33,612 nucleotides of DNA from Bacteroidales bacterium (GTDB lineage Bacteria; Bacteroidota; Bacteroidia; Bacteroidales; F082): assembly GCA_017439405.1 (NCBI GenBank), contig JAFSJF010000075.1:1-33612 (forward strand), given 5' to 3'. Made by a program: the position numbers and the translations under genes. The notes under the pieces are model-generated. The model did no database searches, was not told the origin of the DNA, and saw nothing but the letters and a program-made list of their open reading frames with translations. Shown one piece after another: positions 14,354 to 23,050 of the stretch (positions are counted from its first letter, which is position 1; every line of letters starts with the position of its first letter).

Positions 14354-15163
14354 TTATTCTATTTTGTGTGTCTTAATATCAATTTCAAAGTATTTCCGAG
14401 GCGTTTCGTAAGGCACGAGATTGTGTGTAGTGAAGTCCTCAGGCAGATATACCGCGCACAAGGTATTGGAAACGTGGTAGATATGCTTGCGACTTTCGGC
14501 AGGCGCACCGTCGAGGATGGCTCCCATCACGTCCCAGCGGATGGTCTCGGGGTCTAGGCCGTAGTCGTGCCAAACGATGATGCTTCGCTCGCCGTTCAGC
14601 AGCTTGAAGGCGGTCTCGGTGTCTTTCTTCACGCTCTCGTAATGGTGGTCGCCGTCGATGAAGACCATGTCGTACTTGCCATAATGTGGGCCGAAGTCGA
14701 AGGTTTGGGAGTCGCCGTAGAGTTGTTCGACATTGGGCAAATCCTTGCTGAAGAAGCTGTGCAAGTCGGCGTATAACTGATTATTGGTCAGCTTGATAAT
14801 CTCCTCTTTCGGCAGGTTGAAGGTGACGCAATGCTCGGCCACATCGGCCAAGTTGGCCACGCTCTCGCCGCGCCAGGTGCCGATTTCGAAGTAGTCCTTC
14901 ACCGCGTATTTCTTGGCCAAGGCACGCATCAAGGCGATGTCGATAGGCATGGTGGCCCCCGAAAGGTAGGCGTATGGCTTGGCAATCTCGTGGAAGTCGG
15001 GGAACAACTCGTTGATTTCCAATAGCGGAAGGCCGTCTTTGAGGTCGTATTTCTTGATGACTTCCTCCTTGTTGCTGCTCTCGTCTTGCAAAACGAGGTT
15101 GAGCAGGTAAGGATGCCTTGCGATGCGTCCGATGGCTTTGAAAAGCTTATTCAGTTTGTTCAT
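14354..15163 (-). CDS. Class I SAM-dependent methyltransferase of a glycan locus
   Basis: 269 residues. The SAM site is DYFEIGTWRGESVANLADVA (motif I ExGxxxG), and YDMVFIDGDHHYESVKKDTE is the acidic metal/SAM motif of the CmcI-like or Methyltransf_24 group. HDYGLDPETIRWDVMGAI follows. Members next to flippases and glycosyltransferases modify sugars or lipid-linked glycans, but the acceptor is unknown. The start overlaps the flippase stop by 17 bp, implying coupled translation. Confidence 0.82.
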   Translation of the reverse strand: MNKLNKLFKAIGRIARHPYLLNLVLQDESSNKEEVIKKYDLKDGLPLLEINELFPDFHEIAKPYAYLSGATMPIDIALMRALAKKYAVKDYFEIGTWRGESVANLADVAEHCVTFNLPKEEIIKLTNNQLYADLHSFFSKDLPNVEQLYGDSQTFDFGPHYGKYDMVFIDGDHHYESVKKDTETAFKLLNGERSIIVWHDYGLDPETIRWDVMGAILDGAPAESRKHIYHVSNTLCAVYLPEDFTTHNLVPYETPRKYFEIDIKTHKIE

Positions 15164-16451
15164 TTTCAGTAGGTTGTTTCAAAAACTGTTGTTTTAGTTC
15201 CGCGATGTAGCTCTGTATTTCGTTCTTTCTCAAGATGAAGTCCTTGCCCTTGAAGCGCGACTCCTTGAGGAAGAAGACGAACAGGAAAATGGCGTTCACG
15301 GTGTATGACACCGCCGAGGTGATGGCCGCTCCAACGACGTCGTAGCGTGGTATCAGCGTGAAGCCGCAGACGAAGGTGACGACCAACCCGCACAAGGCAG
15401 CGAAGGTGTTCATCTGATAACGCCCGATGCCCGAATAATAGTGTCCGAGGATGAGGAAAACGCAGTAGAAAAGCACGCCTGGCGCGAGGATGCGGATGAG
15501 GTGCGCCATCTCGCCGAAGTCCTTTCCGAAGACGAAAACGTAAAACTCGGCGGGCAGCAGGCAGAGCACAACGAGTGCGATCGCCGAGACCAAAAGGCAG
15601 ATTTTGGCTAGGTCAAGGGTGAGTTTTTGGGCGTATTGGCGGTCGTCGGTGTTGGCGATGCGGGCATATTGCACCAAGGCGATGCTATTGCTGACGATCC
15701 AGATGGCTTCGGCGAGCGACAGGGCATTGGAATACACGCCCACGCGCCCCACGTTGATGAACCTGTCCAAAAGATAGTAGCTCAGCCGCAGGTTGAAGAA
15801 CTGCACGAAGTGGCCGGTCTGGTTGAGAAAGCCGTATTTGAACAGGTCGCGCAGCACCTCTGAATAGTTGCTGTCCTTGTCGCGCAGCATGGCGGCGTAT
15901 TCCTTGCGCAACATCCATATGCCCAAGAGGAACGTGCCACCGTAGGCGGCATAGAGGCCGATGATGTAGCCGTAGATGTCGGTTCGTTTTAAGATGATAT
16001 AATACACCACCAAGGTAAGCACCAAAAGCACGGGCTGTAGCAGGGTGTTGTAGTTGGCTTTCTTGATTTCCTCCTTGCCGACGAGGAAGCGGAAGTTGAT
16101 GTTGCTGAGCGAGGTGACGAACGACAGCATGGCCACGTGGAAGACCAAGTCGGGCGCGAGCTTCGGGTAGAACCACAGGATGCCGAAGCCCATCAACACG
16201 GCGATGAGTGCGGACCACAGCGTGGAGGCCACCCAAATCTTCTTGAACGAATGGCGCGGCGCGAGGTAGATGATGCTGGCACCGCATACGATCTCGGAGA
16301 AGATGAGGATGAACGTGATGGTGGTCAACAGCAGGGCTTGCGTACCCTTGCCTTCGTCCCCAAGCGTCTGCGAGATGATGATGGCGATGAGGAAGTTGAG
16401 CGCTGCCGCCGCGATTTTTGTTCCGAAGGTATTTAGGATTTTCTTGAACAT
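15147..16451 (-). CDS. Polysaccharide flippase, Wzx-type (MATE/MVF superfamily)
   Basis: 434 residues from the ATG at 16451; the ATG at 16478 lies in the promoter box. About 12-14 hydrophobic helices, beginning TKIAAAALNFLIAIIISQTL and GDEGKGTQALLLTTITFILI, the usual start of Wzx/RfbX proteins. Later helices include ICLLVSAIALVVLCLLPAEF and GAAITSAVSYTVNAIFLFVF. It likely moves undecaprenyl-linked glycan units across the inner membrane. With the methyltransferase and GT4 downstream it forms a small envelope polysaccharide group. Confidence 0.88.
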   Translation of the reverse strand: MFKKILNTFGTKIAAAALNFLIAIIISQTLGDEGKGTQALLLTTITFILIFSEIVCGASIIYLAPRHSFKKIWVASTLWSALIAVLMGFGILWFYPKLAPDLVFHVAMLSFVTSLSNINFRFLVGKEEIKKANYNTLLQPVLLVLTLVVYYIILKRTDIYGYIIGLYAAYGGTFLLGIWMLRKEYAAMLRDKDSNYSEVLRDLFKYGFLNQTGHFVQFFNLRLSYYLLDRFINVGRVGVYSNALSLAEAIWIVSNSIALVQYARIANTDDRQYAQKLTLDLAKICLLVSAIALVVLCLLPAEFYVFVFGKDFGEMAHLIRILAPGVLFYCVFLILGHYYSGIGRYQMNTFAALCGLVVTFVCGFTLIPRYDVVGAAITSAVSYTVNAIFLFVFFLKESRFKGKDFILRKNEIQSYIAELKQQFLKQPTENEQTE

Positions 16452-16475
16452 GCCGCTCGCTTTGTTTTGGTTTGG

Positions 16476-16483
16476 CAAAAATA
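16476..16483 (-). promoter_or_regulatory. -7 box (TATTTTTG) deciding the flippase start
   Basis: Minus-strand TATTTTTG overlaps the upstream ATG at 16478 and lies 25 bp before the ATG at 16451. Confidence 0.65.
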
Positions 16484-16695
16484 GAAAATATCCTTCTATT
16501 TTTTTCGGTCATGCGTTCATTTGCCCTCAAATTTCCTTTCCCGCACGTTGTTTTTCATGGAAAGCGTATCTTCCTCAAATCAAGGCTAGGGGGCACTGCC
16601 TGCATCAACGAGAGCCAATACCCAGTGCGCAAACAGGCCTGTCCATTTGTTGAAACGGGATCGCTGAAAAAAAAGTCAAAAAAATGACAGATTAA

Positions 16696-16727
16696 TTTGT
16701 CCAATTGGAAAGTTTGCTTTACTTTTG
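16696..16727 (+). promoter_or_regulatory. Complete -33/-7 promoter for the TlpA-like lipoprotein
   Basis: TTTG at 16696-16699 and TACTTTTG at 16720-16727, spaced 20 bp; supports the ATG at 16755. The 16484-16695 stretch upstream shows no gene. Confidence 0.75.
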
Positions 16728-16754
16728 CAGTGTCAAACTTTAAATAAAAGCAAA

Positions 16755-18017
16755 ATGAAACATTCAATCAAAACTGTTTTGGCATGGGTCGCCGTCGCGG
16801 TCATGCTTGCGGGCTGCAACAGCCAGCCCACCGCCGAAGACGTCCTTCGGAAGTCTTACCAGAAATGCCAGTCCATCCAAGAAGGGCATTACGAAATGAC
16901 GCTGAAGATGAAATGGATGTCGGGCAACGACACAACCTTGAACCGCTATACCTGTGACTTCAAGAAACTGCCGGACGACACGATTTACGGCAAGGCATTC
17001 AACGCTTTCGAGGAGTCGTGGGATTCAGACAATGAGTCGTGGGATTCAGGATGGTCTTACCATTTCCTCTACACGGGAAACGACTATGCCTCCTTCGATG
17101 ACAGCACTGGAACGCTGATGCCGTGCGACTTGTGGGCTAAAGACATTATTGCAGGGCGACACAACCGCACGTTCTACACGCCTTTGGCCAACAAGAGCAG
17201 TTATCCCTTGCGCACCAATGCGGATTTGGACGACGAGAACATTTTCGACAAAGACTATACCTACTCCCTTTCTGAGACCAAATTGGATGGGAAACCATGC
17301 TACTTGGTCGATATTCTTGGCCCGGTGGATGACGAACCCGACACCATTTTCGGGATGCAGACCCTCCGCTACGAAATCAACCTGTGGATTGACAAGAAGG
17401 ACTATCTGCCGGTGCAATACACGATTGCTTTTGACATCTTGGAGCAGCAGGATACCATGTATCAATACGAGGAGTTCAAGCTGCTGGATTTCAGCCCGAT
17501 AGTGGATGAATCCCAGTTGACCTTGGAATCCATTCCCGCCGAAGTGACGCTGAAAGACTATGAACCCTACAAGGAACCCGACCCGCTTCCCGAAGGCTCG
17601 CCCGCGCCGGATTGGTCGCTGCCCACGCTCGCGGGCGACACTGTCCGCCTCGCCGACCTGAAGGGCAAAGTCGTGCTGCTCGATTTCTTCTACAAGTCGT
17701 GCGCCCCGTGCTGTGCCGCCATGCCCATCTTGCAAAGCCTGCACGAGAAATACAAGGACAAAGGTTTCGTCATGATCGGCATCGACCCGATTGACGACCC
17801 TGTGGAGGATGAGATGGAGAATTTCTTGGCCAAGCGTGGCATTACCTACACCATTCTTTTCTCCGAACGTGAGCTTTATCAGACCTATCAGATTTGGCTT
17901 TTCCCGACCTTGTTTTTCCTTGACCGCCAGGGGAAGATAGCGAAGGTGCATCATGGCTTCAGCAAAGACATGGAGGAAGAATTGGAGACGGATTTGGTGA
18001 AATTGTTGGAAAAATAA
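16755..18017 (+). CDS. Lipoprotein with C-terminal TlpA-like thioredoxin domain
   Basis: 420 residues. The signal ends in a lipobox, AVMLAGC, with lipidation expected at Cys 16-20. The first ~270 residues (AEDVLRKSYQKCQSIQEGHY onward) are a beta-rich domain resembling the N-terminal part of Bacteroidetes TlpA-family proteins. Residues about 275-420 are a thioredoxin fold: GSPAPDWSLPTLAGDTVRLA, the redox motif SCAPCC (CxxC plus an extra Cys), and the cis-proline loop WLFPTLFFLD. The likely role is thiol-disulfide exchange in the periplasm; substrate is unknown. An ATG at 16725 is excluded by the promoter. Confidence 0.88.
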   Translation: MKHSIKTVLAWVAVAVMLAGCNSQPTAEDVLRKSYQKCQSIQEGHYEMTLKMKWMSGNDTTLNRYTCDFKKLPDDTIYGKAFNAFEESWDSDNESWDSGWSYHFLYTGNDYASFDDSTGTLMPCDLWAKDIIAGRHNRTFYTPLANKSSYPLRTNADLDDENIFDKDYTYSLSETKLDGKPCYLVDILGPVDDEPDTIFGMQTLRYEINLWIDKKDYLPVQYTIAFDILEQQDTMYQYEEFKLLDFSPIVDESQLTLESIPAEVTLKDYEPYKEPDPLPEGSPAPDWSLPTLAGDTVRLADLKGKVVLLDFFYKSCAPCCAAMPILQSLHEKYKDKGFVMIGIDPIDDPVEDEMENFLAKRGITYTILFSERELYQTYQIWLFPTLFFLDRQGKIAKVHHGFSKDMEEELETDLVKLLEK

Positions 18018-18033
18018 TAAAAATCAATAAGTT

Positions 18034-18513
18034 ATGAAGAAAAACTATTTATTTCACCATCGTTTCCAAATGGTTGGATGGGTGCTGGCCATCGTTGCGG
18101 TGGCAGCGTTTGTGGTGGAGCAAATCTGGTTTCCGAATTTCCGTTTGAAAATGCCCGCCTTGTATTACGACGGAGCCTACGAGTTCCTTTCTGATGAACC
18201 CAAGCAGGAGGGTTTCTTCGTCATGGGTACCTCGAGCCTTTTAACTATTATTTTCTCTGTTTTGACCATCGGCTTGATTTTGATTGGTTTTTCCAAGGAA
18301 AAGGTTGAGGATGAGTTTGTGCATCATCTCCGCGAGCAAAGCCTGGTTTGGGCGACCTACGTCACTGCCGCCTTGTTCATTCTCGCCACTTTAACCATTT
18401 ATGGTAGCATTTACACTTATGTTCCATATATGGTGTTTTTCGTTTTCCTCCTACTGTTCATCGTCAAGTTCAAAATCGCCTTGTTGCGGTTCAACAAAGG
18501 AGGCGAGCGATGA
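18034..18513 (+). CDS. Four-helix membrane protein paired with an XRE regulator
   Basis: 159 residues with four hydrophobic segments (MVGWVLAIVAVAAFVVEQIW; TIIFSVLTIGLILIGF; ATYVTAALFILATLTIYGSI; YVPYMVFFVFLLLFIVKF). A polar EKVEDEFVHHLREQS sits between helices 2 and 3. It overlaps the next gene by 4 bp (ATGA), an arrangement seen with many small membrane proteins that are coupled to YozG-like regulators. Function is unknown. Confidence 0.75.
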   Translation: MKKNYLFHHRFQMVGWVLAIVAVAAFVVEQIWFPNFRLKMPALYYDGAYEFLSDEPKQEGFFVMGTSSLLTIIFSVLTIGLILIGFSKEKVEDEFVHHLREQSLVWATYVTAALFILATLTIYGSIYTYVPYMVFFVFLLLFIVKFKIALLRFNKGGER

Positions 18514-18710
18514 AGAACCGTTTGAAAGTGGCCCGCGCCGAGATGGACCTTACGCAAGAAGATTTAGCCAAACTTATAGGGGTGAGTCGTCAGTCGATAA
18601 ATGCCATAGAATCAGGGCGGTATGTGCCTTCCACAGTCTTGGCCTTGAAGATGGCGAAGGTGTTTGGGAAGCCCGTTGAGGAGGTTTTCTTTTTGGAGGA
18701 AACAGATTAA
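18510..18710 (+). CDS. Small XRE-family transcription regulator (YozG-like)
   Basis: 66 residues, almost entirely one helix-turn-helix domain: MKNRLKVARAEMDLTQEDLA, then GVSRQSINAIESGRYVPSTV. The compact form ending PVEEVFFLEE is that of YozG/Cro-like regulators that usually control the adjacent membrane protein. The 4-bp overlap with the upstream gene implies coupled expression, possibly autoregulated. Confidence 0.88.
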   Translation: MKNRLKVARAEMDLTQEDLAKLIGVSRQSINAIESGRYVPSTVLALKMAKVFGKPVEEVFFLEETD

Positions 18711-18727
18711 GTGTTTCGTGCAGAATG

Positions 18728-18801
18728 CGCAGAAATCGCAGAACCTGTCGGACAATAGTTTAGCGTCGCTTTGCGCTTCCCAAGATTCTGCGATTTCTGC
18801 G
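18728..18801. repeat. Perfect 16-bp inverted repeat between convergent genes
   Basis: CGCAGAAATCGCAGAA at 18728-18743 and TTCTGCGATTTCTGCG at 18786-18801, with a 42-nt loop. It lies between the XRE gene and purA stops and may act as a bidirectional terminator. TTTCGCAGATTTTACGG near 20157 is a related word. Confidence 0.75.
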
Positions 18802-18811
18802 TGGGGGAAAC

Positions 18812-20095
18812 CTATCGCCAAACGTTCTGCGTCCGGTCGGGGCCGTAGGAAACGAACTTGACAGGAACGCCGACGTAGTTCTCAATGAAGCGGATGTAAT
18901 CCTCCAATTTCTCTGGAATCTTTCCCTCGATTTTTTGTTGCCAGCCTGGGATTTCGGTATAAATGGGTTCCATCGTCTCGGTGCAGGCTGCGAAAGGCAA
19001 GTGTTTGGTTTCTTGGTTGTTGTAGCGGTATGCCGTGGCGACTTTCAAGGTCTTGAAGTCGTCCATCACGTCGGATTTCATCATCATCAGGTCGGTGACG
19101 CCGCTGAGCATGACGGCATACTTCAGTGCAGGCAGGTCGAGCCAACCGCAACGTCGCGGACGGCCAGTGGTGGCCCCGAATTCGTGGCCGTTCTGGCGTA
19201 AGGTTTCGCCCGTTTCGTCAAACAGTTCTGTCGGGAAGGGGCCGGTGCCCACGCGGGTGCAATAGGCCTTGAAGATGCCATAAACCTTGCCGATGCGGTT
19301 GGGCGCAACGCCCAAGCCGGAGCAAACACCCGCCGCAATCACATTCGACGAGGTGACGAAAGGATAGCTGCCGAAGTCCACGTCGAGCATGGAGCCTTGG
19401 GCACCTTCGGCTAGCACTTTCTTGCCTGCGTCGAGGGCTTCGTTGATGTAGTATTCGCTGTCGATGAACTGGTATTGCTTCAGGTATTCGATACCCTCAA
19501 ACCATGCTTTTTCGTATTCGGCGAAGGTCATGCCATCCAAACGAAGCTCGTTCATGTCGAACTCGAGGTTCTTGATTTGTTGCAAGTGGCTGTGTTTCAG
19601 TCGGTCGTACCGCTCCTTGAACTCAGCAGAAGCAATGTCGCCGATGCGCAGGCCTTTGCGTGCGGTCTTGTCGGTGTAGGTCGGGCCAATGCCTTTCAGT
19701 GTGGTGCCGACTTTCATCTTGCCCAAGGCCTTTTCGTTGGCGGCGTCCATGGCGCGGTGGGTGGGAAGGATCAAGTGGGCGCGGTTGGCGATTTTTAGGG
19801 TTTCGCGCAGGTCGAAGCCAGCTTCGCGCAGGCCTTCAATCTCACCTTTTAATATATGCGGGTCGATGATGACGCCGTTGCCGATGACGTTGACGCAGCC
19901 TGGGGTGAGTACGCCCGAAGGGATGTTGTGCAGCACGAATTTCTTGCCGCAAAACTCGATGGTGTGACCTGCGTTGGGGCCGCCTTGGAATCGGGCCACG
20001 ATGTCGTAGTTCGGGGTGAGGGCATCGACCACCTTGCCTTTGCCTTCATCACCCCATTGTAAGCCTAAAAGAATATCTAATTTGTTCATATTCAA
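18812..20095 (-). CDS. purA: Adenylosuccinate synthetase
   Basis: 427 residues, full length. PurA joins IMP and aspartate with GTP to give adenylosuccinate, the first step from IMP to AMP. Seen: LLGLQWGDEGKGK (GTP P-loop with the catalytic aspartate and lysine), FQGGPNAGHTIEF with the catalytic histidine, VGTTLKGIGPTYTDKTARKG (IMP site), and TTGRPRRCGWLDLPAL near residue 300. A second ATG two codons in (20089) is an equally good start. It lies just downstream of fur on the same strand, a pairing common in Bacteroidales. Confidence 0.97.
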   Translation of the reverse strand: MNMNKLDILLGLQWGDEGKGKVVDALTPNYDIVARFQGGPNAGHTIEFCGKKFVLHNIPSGVLTPGCVNVIGNGVIIDPHILKGEIEGLREAGFDLRETLKIANRAHLILPTHRAMDAANEKALGKMKVGTTLKGIGPTYTDKTARKGLRIGDIASAEFKERYDRLKHSHLQQIKNLEFDMNELRLDGMTFAEYEKAWFEGIEYLKQYQFIDSEYYINEALDAGKKVLAEGAQGSMLDVDFGSYPFVTSSNVIAAGVCSGLGVAPNRIGKVYGIFKAYCTRVGTGPFPTELFDETGETLRQNGHEFGATTGRPRRCGWLDLPALKYAVMLSGVTDLMMMKSDVMDDFKTLKVATAYRYNNQETKHLPFAACTETMEPIYTEIPGWQQKIEGKIPEKLEDYIRFIENYVGVPVKFVSYGPDRTQNVWR

Positions 20096-20242
20096 TATTT
20101 GATATTTGATATTTTAGATTTCAAATTTCAGATTTGAGATTGTTTTAACTACGGATTTCGCAGATTTTACGGATAGTCCGCTTCAAATTTTGCAGCTTCG
20201 CTGCGAATTACACAGATAACCAACAACTCTCAACTCTAAACT
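20096..20242. repeat. Word-repeat tract between fur and purA
   Basis: Three kinds of word repeat: ATATTTGATATTTGATATTT and TTTCAAATTTCAGATTTGAG (20094-20140); GATTTCGCAGATTTTACGGA (20155-20175) and a GCAGCTTCGCTGC hairpin (20191-20203); and CAACTCTCAACTCTAAACTC (20221-20250), which overlaps the fur stop codon. No gene is seen. Confidence 0.6.
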
Positions 20243-20686
20243 CTAAACTTTCTTGTGTCCGTAAAAAATAAGTGAATGATGCGTGATTTCCACGCCGAGC
20301 TGCTCCTCGATTGACTTTTGGATTTCCAACAGGCGCGGGTCGCAGAACTCCATCACCTGCTCTGTCTCCATGTCGATGAAGTGGTCGTGCTGGCGGAACT
20401 TGTAGGCGCGCTCGTATTGGGCGCAGTTGTGTCCGAACTGGTGCTTGATGACCAATCCGCAGTCGAGCAAAAGCTCGATGGTGTTGTAGAGCGTGGCGCG
20501 GCTGACGAGGTACTTGTTGTCTTTCATCTGGTTGTAGAGCGTGTCGATGTCGAAATGTCCGTTGTTGGAGTATATCTCCTTGAGGATGGCAAAGCGTTCT
20601 GGCGTCTTGCGCAGCTTGCGTTGCTGGAGGTAGTCGGTGAACAGTTTCTTGACCGGCAGGTAGGTGTTGTCAATCGTCTCTTTCAT
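20243..20686 (-). CDS. fur: Fur-family metal-dependent repressor
   Basis: 147 residues. The winged helix occupies residues 15-90 (TDYLQQRKLRKTPERFAILK, DIDTLYNQMKDNKYLVSRAT, LYNTIELLLDCGLV). The C-terminal dimerisation and metal domain has FRQHDHFIDMETEQVMEF with the HxH metal ligands, and a final ITHHSLIFYGHKK. No paired CxxC structural-zinc motif is visible, so this is a Fur-superfamily member whose metal (Fe, Zn, Mn or peroxide sensing as PerR) is uncertain. A TAATTTTG box lies 23 bp upstream. Confidence 0.88.
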   Translation of the reverse strand: MKETIDNTYLPVKKLFTDYLQQRKLRKTPERFAILKEIYSNNGHFDIDTLYNQMKDNKYLVSRATLYNTIELLLDCGLVIKHQFGHNCAQYERAYKFRQHDHFIDMETEQVMEFCDPRLLEIQKSIEEQLGVEITHHSLIFYGHKKV

Positions 20687-20708
20687 GCCTTGAGCGGTTA
20701 ATTCGGGG

Positions 20709-20716
20709 CAAAATTA
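20709..20716 (-). promoter_or_regulatory. -7 box (TAATTTTG) for fur
   Basis: Minus-strand TAATTTTG; expected start about 15 bp before the fur ATG. Confidence 0.6.
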
Positions 20717-20739
20717 AGAATAATTCTAAATATGACGCG

Positions 20740-22944
20740 TCATTTTCCTTCGGCAGTGGTTTTCCTGATTACTTTTTGCACGTCCTTCAAGCGGTTCAGC
20801 TTGGTGATGAGGTCGTCCAACTCCTTGGTGTTGTGCACATAGATGGACAACGTGGCTTCCACAAGGTCTTTTTTGGACTCCATGTGAAGCGAATGCATGT
20901 TGAGTTTCATCTCGTTGGAGAGCAGGTTGGTCATTCGGTTGAGCAGGCCAGCCGTATCTAAGGCCGTGATTTTCAGCTCTGAGAGGAAGGCGATTTCGCT
21001 TTTGGGCTGCCATTTGGCCTTCACGATGTTGTTGCCGTGTCGGGCCGAGAGTTGGATGGCGCGGGGGCAATCGCTTCTGTGAATCTGCAGCGGCTCGCTG
21101 GGGAAGCTGAACGCGATGACGTCGTCGCCAGGGATGGGGTTGCAACACGACGACACGTTGAAGTCGAATTCGCCCGAGGAGCTGATGGATGCTTCCTCGA
21201 CCTTGGTTTTGCTGTTGCCCCCAAGCAGTCCGAAGGTGATGTAGCGCACGAAACTGTTGCTGCCGCTTTGCGGCTTCAGCACCTCGCGGATGATGCGCTC
21301 GTCGATTTTGCCAGTGGCCACTAAGTAGTAGAAATCCACGGAACTGGTGAGCTTCTCGTTCGCCATCACCACGTTGCGGTTGGCTTTGGAGGCCTCGAGG
21401 TCGAGCTTGCGCATGATTTCCTCGTATTTCTTTTCGCCTGCCTCGCGGAAGGTGCGGCGGTATTCCTTGATGCCGCTCTTGAGGCGCGACTTGGCCGTGG
21501 CTGTGGCAAGGAACTCAAACCACTTTTCCTGTGGGTGCTGCGACTCGCTGGTGATGACCTCCACGCGGTCGCCGGTGCGCAGAACGCGGTCGAGTTGGTC
21601 CAATTGGCTGTTGACGTTGGCCGCGATGCTGTGGTCGCCGATTTCGGAGTGGATGTTATAGGCGAAGTCAAGCACGGTGGAGCCTTTGGGCAGCGGGATC
21701 ATCTTGCCCTTGGGGGTGAAGACGAAAATCTCGTCGGCAAACAGGTCGAGCTTGAAGTTGTCAACAAACTCGATAGCGTTGTCGCCACCGTTTCCGATGA
21801 GGTCTTGAGCCTTCTTGAGCCACTCGTCGAAGCCGCTCTCCGTCTCGTCGTCGGTCTTGTATTTCCAGTAGGCGGCAAAGCCTTTCTCCGCGATTTCCTC
21901 CATGCGCTGGCTGCGGATTTGAACTTCGACCCAGTTGCCGGTCTTGCCCATCACCACGGCGTGGAGCGATTCGTAGCCGTTCGACTTCGGCAGCGAGATC
22001 CAGTCCTTCAGCTTGGCGGTGTTGGGCCTGTAGCAGTTTGTCAGCAGGGCGTAAACCTTCCAGCATTCCAGCCGTTCCGTTTCCTTGGGGCAGTCGGCGA
22101 TGAAACGGACGATGAAGGAACCGTAAAGCTCCTCGAAAGGCAACTCCTTGTCCATCATGCGTTTCCAGACCGAGTTCACTGAGCGTTCCTTGATTTCGGC
22201 GCGGGCCTTGATGCCCGCCTTTTCCAATTCCGCCATGACGGGGGTGATGAAGTCGTGAAGTTCGTGCAAGCGTTGCTCGCGCACCTCGTCCTTGCGCTTG
22301 CGGATGTTTTCGTAAATGGTTGGGTTGGTGTATTTCAGGGCCAGGTCCTCCAGCTCGATCTTGATGGCGTGAAGTCCGAGACGATAGGCGAGCGGCGCGT
22401 AGATGTAGGAAGTCTCCGAGGCGATTTTCAGTTGTTTGTGCTTGGGCATCGAGTCCAAGGTGCGCATGTTGTGGAGCCGGTCGCTAAGCTTGATGAGCAC
22501 CACGCGCACGTCGTAGCTGAGCGACGAGATGATTTTCTTGAAGTTCTCGGCCTGCATGCTTTCGGCACCTTCCATTTTGTCGAACTTGGTGAGGCCATCC
22601 ACCACGCGCGACACCTTCTCGCCGAACATTTCGGTGATGTCATCGAGGGTGTATTGCGTGTCTTCCACCACGTCGTGCAGCAGGGCACAGATGATGGATG
22701 TGCGGCCCAAGCCGATGTCGTGCGCGGCAATGTGCGCCACGGCGATAGGGTGGTAGATGTAAGGCTCGCCTGAGCGGCGGCGCTGGTCCTTGTGGGCTTC
22801 GCAGGCGAAGTAGAACGCTTTCTCGACGGCTTCAAGGTCTTGGGTTTCCTTGCGCGTTTGCCAAGCGTCGATAAGCTCGCGGTGTCGTCGCTCTATTTCT
22901 TCTTTTTCTTCGGGTGAATAAATGTCAGGTAAAACTGGAGTCAT
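20740..22944 (-). CDS. RelA/SpoT-family (p)ppGpp synthetase/hydrolase
   Basis: 734 residues from the ATG at 22944; the ATG at 22971 is inside the promoter box. Domains in order: HD hydrolase (YHPIAVAHIAAH, ICALLHDVVEDT, LIKLSDRLHNMRTL), synthetase (YGSFIVRFIAD, LPKSNGYESLHAVVMG, WVEVQIRSQRMEEIAEKGFA), TGS (DEIFVFTPKGKMIPLPKGST), a zinc-finger/CC region (NVSSCCNPIPGDDVIAF) and a C-terminal ACT domain (LKITALDTAGLLNRMTNLLS). The histidine-aspartate pair of the HD site is intact, so hydrolase activity is expected. It controls the stringent response. It lies upstream of fur on the same strand but downstream of its own terminatorless 53-bp gap. Confidence 0.95.
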   Translation of the reverse strand: MTPVLPDIYSPEEKEEIERRHRELIDAWQTRKETQDLEAVEKAFYFACEAHKDQRRRSGEPYIYHPIAVAHIAAHDIGLGRTSIICALLHDVVEDTQYTLDDITEMFGEKVSRVVDGLTKFDKMEGAESMQAENFKKIISSLSYDVRVVLIKLSDRLHNMRTLDSMPKHKQLKIASETSYIYAPLAYRLGLHAIKIELEDLALKYTNPTIYENIRKRKDEVREQRLHELHDFITPVMAELEKAGIKARAEIKERSVNSVWKRMMDKELPFEELYGSFIVRFIADCPKETERLECWKVYALLTNCYRPNTAKLKDWISLPKSNGYESLHAVVMGKTGNWVEVQIRSQRMEEIAEKGFAAYWKYKTDDETESGFDEWLKKAQDLIGNGGDNAIEFVDNFKLDLFADEIFVFTPKGKMIPLPKGSTVLDFAYNIHSEIGDHSIAANVNSQLDQLDRVLRTGDRVEVITSESQHPQEKWFEFLATATAKSRLKSGIKEYRRTFREAGEKKYEEIMRKLDLEASKANRNVVMANEKLTSSVDFYYLVATGKIDERIIREVLKPQSGSNSFVRYITFGLLGGNSKTKVEEASISSSGEFDFNVSSCCNPIPGDDVIAFSFPSEPLQIHRSDCPRAIQLSARHGNNIVKAKWQPKSEIAFLSELKITALDTAGLLNRMTNLLSNEMKLNMHSLHMESKKDLVEATLSIYVHNTKELDDLITKLNRLKDVQKVIRKTTAEGK

Positions 22945-22968
22945 AGGCAGTGTTCTTTTTTCAGACTG

Positions 22969-22976
22969 CAAAATTA
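22969..22976 (-). promoter_or_regulatory. -7 box (TAATTTTG) deciding the RelA/SpoT start
   Basis: Minus-strand TAATTTTG overlaps the ATG at 22971; the start at 22944 is 24 bp downstream. Confidence 0.65.
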
Positions 22977-23050
22977 GGGATAATCCTTTTCCCTGATCGC
23001 GTTTTGGGCAATTTTTTGAGGATTTGCGTTGGTTTTTGGAAAAGGGTTGC